Positions 56,232 through 64,000 of a stretch of 64,000 nt of DNA are shown here, in pieces. The position numbers were made by a program, and so were the translations under genes. Origin of the DNA: Clostridium uliginosum (GTDB lineage Bacteria; Bacillota; Clostridia; Clostridiales; Clostridiaceae); assembly GCF_900112485.1 (NCBI RefSeq), contig NZ_FOMG01000012.1, forward strand, positions 36,214-100,213, read 5' to 3'. Under the pieces are notes generated by a model, which made no database searches, was not told the DNA's origin, and worked only from the letters and a program-made list of their open reading frames with translations. Positions within the stretch are counted from its first letter, which is position 1; each line of letters starts with the position of its first letter.

Positions 56232-56344
56232 ATAAGTGAGAGTCCAAATTTTACATTTGGTTGTTCGAACTTAGCTAACGACCAAATGGAGTTAGCCGCA
56301 TAAGAAATGATTTTGTGTGAATCACTTACTCAGTAAACTTAGAT
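56232..56344. promoter_or_regulatory. Structured intergenic element between purL and purE
   Basis: CATTTGGTTGTT (56254-56265) pairs with AACGACCAAATG (56277-56288), 12 bp with one wobble and an 11-base loop. An outer TAAGTGA/TCACTTA pair encloses it. No T-run, so it is not a standard terminator; RNA processing or repeat origin are possible. Confidence 0.5.
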
Positions 56345-56377
56345 AAAATAAGATATTTAAAATTTAGGAGGTTTAAA

Positions 56378-56857
56378 ATGAGGGTAGCAATATTTTTTGG
56401 AAGCAAGTCTGATACAGAAGTAATGAGAGGTGCTGCAAATGCATTAAAGGAATTTAATATAGAATATAAAGCATTTATTCTTTCAGCTCATAGAGTACCA
56501 GAAAAATTAGAAGAAACATTAGAAATGGTTGAAAAAGAGGGTTGCGAGGTAATAATAGCTGGAGCAGGGCTTGCAGCACATTTACCAGGTGTAATTGCAT
56601 CTAAAACCATACTTCCTGTAATAGGAGTTCCTATTAATGCAGCACTTCAAGGTTTAGATGCACTATATTCAATAGTACAAATGCCAAAAGCAATTCCAGT
56701 AGCAACAGTTGGGATAAACAATAGCTATAATGCAGGAATGTTGGCTTTACAAATGTTATCAATTAAAGATGAATCATTAAAAAATAAATTAATTGAATTT
56801 AGAACAAATATGAAAAAAAGATTTATAGATGAAAATGTGGAAGGGGTACAATTATAA
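56378..56857 (+). CDS. purE: N5-carboxyaminoimidazole ribonucleotide mutase (class I PurE)
   Basis: 159 residues. [13 protein letters not shown] near residue 8, [11 protein letters not shown] near 40 and [17 protein letters not shown] near 67 form the active site. Moves the carboxyl of N5-CAIR to give CAIR. No purK follows; class I PurE normally partners PurK, so CAIR formation may use bicarbonate directly or a purK elsewhere. Stop overlaps purC start (TAATG). Confidence 0.95.
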   Translation: MRVAIFFGSKSDTEVMRGAANALKEFNIEYKAFILSAHRVPEKLEETLEMVEKEGCEVIIAGAGLAAHLPGVIASKTILPVIGVPINAALQGLDALYSIVQMPKAIPVATVGINNSYNAGMLALQMLSIKDESLKNKLIEFRTNMKKRFIDENVEGVQL

Positions 56858-57564
56858 TGGAGAGACTAGAAATGTTATATGAAGGAAAAGCTAAAAAGGT
56901 TTATGCAACAGATAAGGCTGATGAAGTAGTAGTATACTATAAAGATGATGCAACAGCATTTAATGGAGAGAAAAAAGGTCAAATAGAAGATAAAGGTATA
57001 ATGAATAATTCAATCACTTCAGTATTATTTGAATTATTAGAAAAAGAAGGAGTTAAAACTCACTTTATAAAAAAATTAAATGATAGAGAACAATTATGTA
57101 AAAAGGTTCAAATAGTTCCATTAGAAGTAATAGTAAGAAATGTTGCAGCTGGTAGTATGGCTAAGAGATTAGGTCTTGAAGAAGGATTTGCACTTAAAAC
57201 TACTGTATTTGAATTATCATATAAAGATGACTCATTAGGAGATCCATTAATAAATGATTATCATGCAGTTGCAATTGGAGCAACAACTTTTGAAGAATTA
57301 AAGAACATTTATGATATGACAGCTAAAATAAATGATATTTTAAAAGCAGTATTTAAGGAACAAAACATTAATTTAATTGACTTTAAGATTGAATTTGGTA
57401 GATGTAGTGATGGAACAGTTGTTTTAGCTGATGAAATTTCACCAGATACTTGCAGGTTCTGGGATGCAACTACAGGAGAAAAGCTAGATAAAGATAGATT
57501 TAGAAGAGATTTAGGTAATGTTAAAGATGCTTATGTTGAAATATTAAAGAGAATTTCTAAATAA
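56857..57564 (+). CDS. purC: SAICAR synthetase
   Basis: 235 residues, full length. [12 protein letters not shown] at the N-terminus binds [14 protein letters not shown] near 90 and DFKIEFGR near 175 are signature motifs. Joins CAIR and aspartate. Start overlaps the purE stop by one base. Confidence 0.96.
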   Translation: MERLEMLYEGKAKKVYATDKADEVVVYYKDDATAFNGEKKGQIEDKGIMNNSITSVLFELLEKEGVKTHFIKKLNDREQLCKKVQIVPLEVIVRNVAAGSMAKRLGLEEGFALKTTVFELSYKDDSLGDPLINDYHAVAIGATTFEELKNIYDMTAKINDILKAVFKEQNINLIDFKIEFGRCSDGTVVLADEISPDTCRFWDATTGEKLDKDRFRRDLGNVKDAYVEILKRISK

Positions 57565-57589
57565 GATGTAGAGTGAAAGGGTTGTATAA

Positions 57590-59020
57590 ATGAGTAATCC
57601 AAATTTTGAATTAATAATGGATCCAAGTAATGATAAATTTAAAGATGAATGTGGAGTGTTTGGTGTTTATGCAAATAATCCTATAGATGTTGCATCTATG
57701 ACTTATTATGGATTATATGCACTTCAACATAGAGGACAAGAAAGTGCTGGAATAGCAGTTGCAGATGGAGAAAAAATTGACTTGCATAAGGGATTAGGAT
57801 TAATTACAGAAGCATTTAACAAAGAGGATTTAGTTAAATTACAAGGGCATATAGCTATAGGCCATGTAAGGTATTCAACAACCGGAGGAAATACGGTGGA
57901 GAATGCTCAACCTATATTAAGCTCATCAAAAATTGGATCAATAGCTATGGCACATAATGGAAATTTAGTAAATGCTGATGTTATAAGAGAATTACTTGAA
58001 GATGCAGGTCAAATATTTCATTCTTCAATTGATTCAGAAGTAATTTCTTGTCTTATAGCAAGAAGTGCTAAGAAAGGTCTTGAAAAAGCAGTAATTGATG
58101 CAATGGAAGCTGTTAGAGGATCATTTGCATTAACTATTCTTTCTAAAGATAAATTAATTGGAGCTAGAGATCCACATGGAATTAGACCACTTTGTTTGGG
58201 AAAATTTGAAGAGGGATATGTACTTTCTTCAGAAAGTTGTGCTTTAGATGCAATAGGTGCTGAATTTGTAAGAGATGTAGAACCAGGGGAAATTGTTGTA
58301 ATAGACAAAGAAGGAGTACATTCATATAAATATTCTGAAAATACTAAATGTCAAACTTGTGCTTTTGAATATATTTATTTTGCTAGACCAGACTCAAGAA
58401 TTGATGGATTAGAGGTATACACAACAAGAGTAAAAGCAGGAGAACAGTTATTTAAGGAACATCAAATAGACGCTGATTTAATTATTGCAGTTCCAGACTC
58501 AGGAATACCAGCAGCAGTAGGATATGCTAAGGCATCAGGAATTCCTTATGAAATTGGATTTATTAAAAATAGATATGTTGGAAGAACTTTTATATCACCA
58601 TCTCAAGAAATCAGAGAAAGAGCAGTTGCTGTAAAATTAAATCCACTAAAAGTGAATGTGGAAGGGAAAAGAGTAGTATTAATTGATGATTCTATAGTAA
58701 GGGGTACTACTTCGAAGCATTTAGTTGAATCTTTAAGAAGAGCTGGGGCTAAGGAAGTTAATTTCTTAGTTGCTTCACCAAGTGTTAAATATCCATGTTA
58801 TTTTGGAATAGACACTCCTTATAGAAGTGAGCTTATTGGAGCTAATAATACTGTAGAGGAAACAAGAGATGTTATTGGGGCAGATTATTTAGGATACTTA
58901 AGTGAAAAAGGTATTTATAAGAGCTGTGATGATAGAGAAGGATTCTGTATGGGATGCTTCAATGGAGTTTACCCAGTTGCAACACCAATAGAAACATCAA
59001 AAGACCATCTTGAAAGGTAG
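57590..59020 (+). CDS. purF: Amidophosphoribosyltransferase
   Basis: 476 residues. A propeptide of about 20 residues precedes the catalytic Cys (DECGVFGVY). N-terminal glutaminase, C-terminal PRPP site VLIDDSIVRGTTSKH near 364. Cysteines in CQTCAF and FCMGCFNG fit the [4Fe-4S] Bacillus-type enzyme. First committed step of purine synthesis. 25 bases after purC, with GTGAAAGGGTTG upstream. Confidence 0.96.
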   Translation: MSNPNFELIMDPSNDKFKDECGVFGVYANNPIDVASMTYYGLYALQHRGQESAGIAVADGEKIDLHKGLGLITEAFNKEDLVKLQGHIAIGHVRYSTTGGNTVENAQPILSSSKIGSIAMAHNGNLVNADVIRELLEDAGQIFHSSIDSEVISCLIARSAKKGLEKAVIDAMEAVRGSFALTILSKDKLIGARDPHGIRPLCLGKFEEGYVLSSESCALDAIGAEFVRDVEPGEIVVIDKEGVHSYKYSENTKCQTCAFEYIYFARPDSRIDGLEVYTTRVKAGEQLFKEHQIDADLIIAVPDSGIPAAVGYAKASGIPYEIGFIKNRYVGRTFISPSQEIRERAVAVKLNPLKVNVEGKRVVLIDDSIVRGTTSKHLVESLRRAGAKEVNFLVASPSVKYPCYFGIDTPYRSELIGANNTVEETRDVIGADYLGYLSEKGIYKSCDDREGFCMGCFNGVYPVATPIETSKDHLER

Positions 59021-59029
59021 GATTAATAA

Positions 59030-60031
59030 ATGATTACTTATAAAGAAGCCGGAGTTAATATAGAAGAAGGATATAAATCAGTTAAATTAATAAAAGAATA
59101 TGCAGCTAGGACTATGAGCGAATATGTTTTAAATGGTCTTGGTAGTTTTGCAGGAATGGTTGAACTTCCAGAAGGTTACAAAAAGCCAGTATTAGTTTCA
59201 GGAACTGATGGAGTAGGAACTAAACTTGAAATAGCTTTTAAGAACAAAAAGTATGATACAGTTGGAATTGACTGTGTTGCCATGTGTGTAAATGATATAT
59301 TATGTCATGGTGCAAAGCCACTATTTTTCTTAGACTATATAGCTTGCGGAAAGCTTGAAGCTGAAGTTGCATCAGACTTAGTTAAGGGAGTATCAGATGG
59401 TTGTGTTCAATCTGATTGTGCTTTAATTGGTGGAGAAACTGCAGAAATGCCGGGTTTTTATAGTGATGGTGAATATGATATGGCAGGTTTTGCTGTTGGG
59501 ATAGCTGATAAAGACAAAATTATAAATGGTAAAGACATAAAAAAGGGAGATAAATTAATAGGTATTGCATCATCTGGAATACATTCCAATGGCTATTCAT
59601 TAGTTAGAAAAATATTTACTGACTTAAATGAAGAGTTTAATGGAGGAGAAGTATGGAAGACATTAATTACTCCAACAAAGATTTATGTAAAACCAGTACT
59701 TAAGTTATTAGAAAGCTTTGATATTAAAGGAATGGCTCATGTTACAGGAGGAGGATTTATTGAAAATGTTCCAAGAATGTTTAATGGTGGAGATTTCACA
59801 GCTGTAATTAATAAAAATTCATATCCTCTTCCAAAAATATTTGAAAGAATTATTGAAAAAGGTGTAGATAAAAACCATATGTATAATACCTTCAATATGG
59901 GAATAGGATTTGTTTTATGTGTTAAAGAAGCAGATGTTGAGCCTGTTTTAAAAGCATTACTAGAAATGGGAGAAAGAGCTTATGAAATAGGATATGTAAC
60001 ATCTGGGGGTGAAGGTGTTTGTTTAAAATAG
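59030..60031 (+). CDS. purM: Phosphoribosylformylglycinamidine cyclo-ligase (AIR synthetase)
   Basis: 333 residues. YKEAGVNIEEGYKSVKLI at the N-terminus, SGTDGVGTKLEIAF near 56, and HVTGGGFIENVPRM near 238. Forms AIR from FGAM with ATP. 9 bases after purF; its end overlaps purN by 13 bases. Confidence 0.96.
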   Translation: MITYKEAGVNIEEGYKSVKLIKEYAARTMSEYVLNGLGSFAGMVELPEGYKKPVLVSGTDGVGTKLEIAFKNKKYDTVGIDCVAMCVNDILCHGAKPLFFLDYIACGKLEAEVASDLVKGVSDGCVQSDCALIGGETAEMPGFYSDGEYDMAGFAVGIADKDKIINGKDIKKGDKLIGIASSGIHSNGYSLVRKIFTDLNEEFNGGEVWKTLITPTKIYVKPVLKLLESFDIKGMAHVTGGGFIENVPRMFNGGDFTAVINKNSYPLPKIFERIIEKGVDKNHMYNTFNMGIGFVLCVKEADVEPVLKALLEMGERAYEIGYVTSGGEGVCLK

Positions 60032-60630
60032 CAGTATTAGCCTCTGGTGGTGGAACAGACCTTCAGTCTATAATAGATGCAGTAGAGAATAAATACATTA
60101 ATGCTAAAATAGAAATGGTTATAGGCAGTAAGAATGATATTTATGCTCTTGAAAGGGCTAAAAATTATAATATAGATACTTTTGTGGTTTCAAGAAAAGA
60201 GTATGGAATAAAATCATCAGATAAGATTTTAGAATTAACAAAGGATAAGGTTGATTTAATTGTACTTGCTGGATTTTTATCAATTTTAGATGGGGATATT
60301 TTAAAAGAATTTGATAATAAAATTATAAATATTCATCCATCATTAATTCCATCTTTTTGTGGACCTGGTATGTACGGTTTAAAGGTTCATGAAGCTGTAA
60401 TTAAAAGTGGTGTAAGATTTTCAGGATGTACAGTTCACTTTGTAAATTGTAAAGTTGATGGTGGAGCAATACTTCTTCAAGAAACTGTACCGGTTTATTT
60501 TGAAGATGATGCTGAAACTCTTCAAAAGAGAGTACTAGAAAAAGAACATATAATATTACCGAAGGCAATTAAATTACTTAGTGAAGGTAAGGTAAAAGTA
60601 GTAGATGGTAGATCTAAGATAGAAGAATAG
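60019..60630 (+). CDS. purN: Phosphoribosylglycinamide formyltransferase
   Basis: 203 residues. TTG start inside purM, with TGGGGGTGAAGG upstream; first residues FKIAVLASGGGTDLQ match the family. Catalytic Asn-His in IINIHPSLIPSFCGPGMYG near residue 97 and Asp in KVDGGAILLQ near 143. Transfers formyl from 10-formyl-THF to GAR. Overlap implies coupled translation with purM. Confidence 0.95.
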   Translation: MFKIAVLASGGGTDLQSIIDAVENKYINAKIEMVIGSKNDIYALERAKNYNIDTFVVSRKEYGIKSSDKILELTKDKVDLIVLAGFLSILDGDILKEFDNKIINIHPSLIPSFCGPGMYGLKVHEAVIKSGVRFSGCTVHFVNCKVDGGAILLQETVPVYFEDDAETLQKRVLEKEHIILPKAIKLLSEGKVKVVDGRSKIEE

Positions 60631-60645
60631 AGGGAGGCCTTTTTC

Positions 60646-62145
60646 ATGAAAAAAAGAGCTTTAATAAGTGTATTTGACAAAGATGGAGTTTTGGATTTTG
60701 CTAAATTTTTAGTATCTAAAGATGTTGAAATTGTATCAACAGGTGGAACTTATAAGTATTTAAAGGAAAATGGTATAAATGTAATAGAAATTAATGAAGT
60801 TACTGATTTTCCTGAAATGTTAGATGGTAGAGTTAAAACTCTTCATCCATTAGTTCATGCTGGAATACTTGCAATAAGAGATAATGAAGAACATATGAAT
60901 ACTTTAAAAGAAAGAGATATTCACACAATAGATTATGTTGTTGTAAATCTTTATCCATTCTTTGAAAAGGTTAAAGAAGATTTAGAGTTTGAAGAAAAGG
61001 TTGAGTTTATAGATATTGGTGGACCTACAATGCTTAGAGCTGCAGCTAAGAACTTCCAGGATGTTGTTGTTATTTCAGATAAGAATGATTATGAAGTTGT
61101 TATGGAAGAAATGAAACAAGGAGAAGTTGATTTAAAGATTAAGAAGAGATTAGCTGGTAAAGTATTTAACCTTATGAGTGCATATGATGGAGCTATTTCA
61201 AACTTTTTATTAGAAGATGAAGAATATCCAGAATATCTTTCAGTTTCATACAAGAAGAAGCAAAATCTTAGATATGGTGAAAATTCACATCAAAGTGCAG
61301 CTTTTTATAGTTCAACAATGGAAGATGGAGCTATGAATACTTTTGAAGTATTAAATGGTAAAGAATTATCTTATAATAACTTTAAAGATGTTGACATAGC
61401 TTGGAAGTGTACTAGTGAGTTTGAGGAACCATCATGTTGTGCATTAAAACATAACACTCCTTGTGGTGTTGCTGTTGGAAAAGATTCCTATGAATCTTAT
61501 ATGAAAGCTTATGAAGTAGATCCAACTTCAATTTTTGGAGGAATAGTTGCTTTTAATAGAAAAGTTGACAAAAAGACTGCTGAAGAAATGGTTAAGATTT
61601 TCTTAGAAGTTATTGCTGCACCAGAATATGATGAGGATGCTTTAGAGGTACTAAAGACTAAGAAAAATTTAAGAGTGCTTAAGTTTAAGAATACTCCTAA
61701 TAGTGAAAAATACATGGTTACAGTTGATGGTGGAATATTAGTTCAAGAAGAAGATAAGAAGTTAATTGATGAAATGAAAGTTGTAACTGAAAAAGCACCT
61801 ACTGATGAAGAAATGAAAGACTTACTATTTGGAATGAAGGTAGTTAAGTACGTTAAATCAAATGCTATAGTTGTTGCTAATGATGGAGTAGCGCTAGGAA
61901 TTGGTGGAGGTCAAGTTAATAGAATTTGGCCAACAGAGGATGCTTTAAGAAGAGGAAAGGGTGCAACAATACTCGCATCAGATGCATTTTTCCCATTTAG
62001 AGATGTTGTTGATAAAGCTGCAAAAGCTGGTGTTAAGGCTATCATTCAACCAGGTGGATCAATGAGAGATCAAGAATCAATAGATGCTTGCAATGAACAT
62101 GGAATTGCTATGGTATTTACAGGATTAAGACACTTTAAACATTAG
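60646..62145 (+). CDS. purH: Bifunctional AICAR formyltransferase / IMP cyclohydrolase
   Basis: 499 residues. Residues 1-195 are the IMP cyclohydrolase ([31 protein letters not shown]); the rest is the transformylase with [11 protein letters not shown] near 269 and SDAFFPFRD near 448. Last two steps to IMP. RBS AGAGGGAGGCC. Its TAG stop overlaps the first bases of a family C repeat fragment. Confidence 0.96.
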   Translation: MKKRALISVFDKDGVLDFAKFLVSKDVEIVSTGGTYKYLKENGINVIEINEVTDFPEMLDGRVKTLHPLVHAGILAIRDNEEHMNTLKERDIHTIDYVVVNLYPFFEKVKEDLEFEEKVEFIDIGGPTMLRAAAKNFQDVVVISDKNDYEVVMEEMKQGEVDLKIKKRLAGKVFNLMSAYDGAISNFLLEDEEYPEYLSVSYKKKQNLRYGENSHQSAAFYSSTMEDGAMNTFEVLNGKELSYNNFKDVDIAWKCTSEFEEPSCCALKHNTPCGVAVGKDSYESYMKAYEVDPTSIFGGIVAFNRKVDKKTAEEMVKIFLEVIAAPEYDEDALEVLKTKKNLRVLKFKNTPNSEKYMVTVDGGILVQEEDKKLIDEMKVVTEKAPTDEEMKDLLFGMKVVKYVKSNAIVVANDGVALGIGGGQVNRIWPTEDALRRGKGATILASDAFFPFRDVVDKAAKAGVKAIIQPGGSMRDQESIDACNEHGIAMVFTGLRHFKH

Positions 62146-62208
62146 GCTACGTTTTAAAATAATGTTTATATTGTAATATAAAGTTCATGGACAGTGAAGT
62201 GTATATTA
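62144..62208 (+). repeat. Family C repeat, left-half fragment between purH and purD
   Basis: AGGCTACGTTTTAAAATAAT and TATTGTAATATAAAGTTCAT followed by GGACAGTG match the left half of the 39025 and 44134 copies. The right arm is absent. Confidence 0.78.
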
Positions 62209-62229
62209 GAAAATTGGAGGGATATCTAT

Positions 62230-63480
62230 ATGAAACTGCTTTTAATAGGATCAGGTGGTAGAGAACATGCATTAGCTTGGAAGCTTTCAAAAAGTAAAAA
62301 GGTAGAAAAGATATTTATTGCACCTGGTAATGGTGGAACTGCAATAGAAAAGAAATGTGAAAACATAAATATAACTGATATAGATGAATTGATTAAATTC
62401 GCTAAACAGGAAATTATTGATATTACTATAGTAGGTCCAGAAGATCCATTAACTAATGGAATAGTTAATAAGTTTAAACAAAATGGATTAAAGATATTTG
62501 GCCCAGCTCAAAATGGAGCGATGCTTGAAGGAAGTAAGAGCTTTTCTAAGGAATTTATGAAAAAATATGGGGTAAAAACTGCTGAGTATGAAGTGTTTTA
62601 TGATGCAGATAAAGCCTTGAAATATTTAAATACTTGCTTATATCCAACAGTTGTTAAGGCTGATGGACTTGCAGCCGGTAAGGGAGTTGCTATTTGCAAT
62701 ACAAAAGAAGAAGCAATAAAGGCAGTAAAATCTTATATGATAGATGATATATTTAAAGGTGCTGGTCAAAAGATAGTAATTGAAGAATTCTTAGAAGGTG
62801 TTGAAGCTTCAATATTATCTATAACAGATGGTAAAACAATAATTCCATTTATTTCAGCAAAGGATCATAAACAAATTTTTGATAGCGGAAGAGGTCCAAA
62901 TACTGGAGGCATGGGAGTTTTAGCACCAAATCCTTATGTTACAAAAGATATATTAAAAGATTTTGAAGAAAATATAATGGATAAAACTTTAGTTGGAATT
63001 ATACAAGAAGGCTTTGATTTTAAAGGAATCATATTTTTTGGACTTATGATTACTAAAAAAGGAACATATCTTTTAGAATATAATGTTAGAATGGGAGATC
63101 CAGAAACTCAATCAGTACTTTATTTAATGGAAAGTGATCTTTTAGAAGTTATTGAAGCTACTTTAAGTGAAGAGCTAGATAAAGTAGATATAAAGTGGAA
63201 TAATGGGGTATGCATAAATGTTGTTTTAGCATCAGATGGATATCCAGGAGACTTTGTTAAAGGTTATGAAATAAAGATTGATGACAAAATAAAGGATAAG
63301 GTGTTTTTAGCAGGAGCTAAGTTAGAAGATAATATACTAAAGACTAATGGTGGAAGAGTGTTATCTGTAATTGGATTAGGAAATACTTTAGAAGAAGCTA
63401 GAGAAGAAGCGTATGAAAATATTAAAGGTGTTACCTTTGAAGGTGCTTATTGTAGAAAAGATATTGGTATTTTTAAATAA
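62230..63480 (+). CDS. purD: Phosphoribosylamine--glycine ligase (GAR synthetase)
   Basis: 416 residues from the ATG at 62230 (TTGGAGGGATATCTAT upstream); a GTG at 62194 lies in the repeat. LLIGSGGREHALAWKL at the N-terminus, ATP-grasp motifs VVKADGLAAGKGV near 137 and RGPNTGGMG near 222, and YNVRMGDPETQ near 288. Second step of the pathway. Last gene of the operon. Confidence 0.96.
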   Translation: MKLLLIGSGGREHALAWKLSKSKKVEKIFIAPGNGGTAIEKKCENINITDIDELIKFAKQEIIDITIVGPEDPLTNGIVNKFKQNGLKIFGPAQNGAMLEGSKSFSKEFMKKYGVKTAEYEVFYDADKALKYLNTCLYPTVVKADGLAAGKGVAICNTKEEAIKAVKSYMIDDIFKGAGQKIVIEEFLEGVEASILSITDGKTIIPFISAKDHKQIFDSGRGPNTGGMGVLAPNPYVTKDILKDFEENIMDKTLVGIIQEGFDFKGIIFFGLMITKKGTYLLEYNVRMGDPETQSVLYLMESDLLEVIEATLSEELDKVDIKWNNGVCINVVLASDGYPGDFVKGYEIKIDDKIKDKVFLAGAKLEDNILKTNGGRVLSVIGLGNTLEEAREEAYENIKGVTFEGAYCRKDIGIFK

Positions 63481-64000
63481 GTCACATTCAAAAAAATAAT
63501 ATATAATTACAAAATAATCATGTATGTATAAGAGCACATATTAAACTTAGGCATATGAAAGAAAATAACAAGTCAAAGATGCGACGTATATTTTGTATCA
63601 GACAAGGAGGTAAAATCAGTTTATAGAAGGCTATGGGCTGATTTCACCGACACAGTATGACGCAAAATAGACTAGTATACTGACTTATTGTTTTTTTGAA
63701 TATGCCTTAAAGTTTAATATGTCTTTTTTTATTTAGATTTAGTATCAAAACAGAAATTGGGTAAGCTATATTAAAGGAATATAAACAGAGTTCTTAGTCT
63801 CAGTTGGGGATTTGAGCTCATTTGAAATTTGGAAATCGTTATATAAGGAGTGTGCGGGCGTTATCTAGTAATTATGGATGCTATCTATCAGATAAAATTT
63901 ATATTCTATAATAGTGCAAAAATGCTTGAATAATTTTACAATTGAATAAAATAAAAAAACATTTATGATAAATCCTTGTTATAATTGAGTTCTCACACAA
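63481..64000. other. 520-base terminal stretch: family B repeats, no gene seen
   Basis: A fragment CACATTCAAAAAAATAAT (63483 on) and a full family B copy (63549-63707), then about 290 bases with no reading frame or motif I can support. Confidence 0.6.
63549..63707 (+). repeat. Family B palindromic repeat, complete copy after purD
   Basis: Starts AGGCATATGAAAGAAAATAA and ends with GACTTATTGTTTTTTTGA and ATATGCC. Near identical to the 35952 copy at both ends, different in the middle. The hairpin plus T-run is the only terminator-like structure after the purine operon. Confidence 0.82.

Overview
The window is AT-rich, Gram-positive DNA from a Clostridium sensu stricto-type anaerobe. I infer this from strong GGAGG ribosome binding sites, frequent TTG and GTG starts, AGA-dominated arginine codons, a ferredoxin-fused EtfA, a class II ribonucleotide reductase, and a single-chain PurL heading the purine operon. 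I cannot name the species from sequence alone. Many track-style start positions are moved here to the start that fits the ribosome binding site; each entry says so.

Layout. 1-5595: acyl-CoA ligase (5' end outside the window), acyl-CoA dehydrogenase, EtfB, ferredoxin-fused EtfA and a CaiB-type CoA transferase, resembling carnitine/crotonobetaine (Cai) or caffeate (Car) reduction clusters. It uses more CGT arginine codons than its neighbours and ends next to a decayed transposase-like ORF. 6060-8174: orphan PTS_EIIC_2-type membrane protein and a D-2-hydroxyacid dehydrogenase. 8520-12529: B12-dependent ribonucleotide reductase with tandem NrdR boxes, a histidine phosphatase and a LysR regulator. 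12764-16607: degenerate ABC ATPase fused to LytTR, an ABC exporter (ATPase plus permease) and a TraB/GumN protein. 17042-24506: chemotaxis receptor, methyltransferase followed in frame by a GNAT remnant, NERD membrane protein, hypothetical proteins, ABC-F ATPase and a CsoR/CstR-type repressor. 25476-28918: phosphodiester glycosidase, membrane-anchored propeller-like protein and a split ThrE exporter. 29303-35952: glyA and the livJHMGF branched-chain amino-acid transporter. 36237-44115: metallophosphoesterase, dipeptidase, SDR reductase, ilvE, nadE, NfeD and SPFH protein. 44308-51944: glucose-type PTS EIICBA, coiled-coil lipoprotein, polar amino-acid ABC transporter, zinc-ribbon miniprotein and ClC antiporter. 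52485-63480: the purine operon purL-E-C-F-M-N-H-D, covering formylglycinamide ribonucleotide amidation through IMP, with very tight gene spacing.

The most unusual layer is non-coding. Three families of palindromic repeats sit between genes and sometimes inside operons. Family A consists of 150-276 bp MITE-like elements with GGGGCTGTCTCA ends typical of IS1182-type insertion sequences; a decayed IS1182-like transposase fragment abuts one copy. Family B elements have GGCATATGAA / TTGAATGTGCC type ends, often end in a hairpin plus T-run, and probably serve as terminators. Family C elements have CTATGTTTTAAAA ends; half copies lie between purH and purD and are fused to a B fragment before the purine operon. 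No tRNA, rRNA or CRISPR array was seen.
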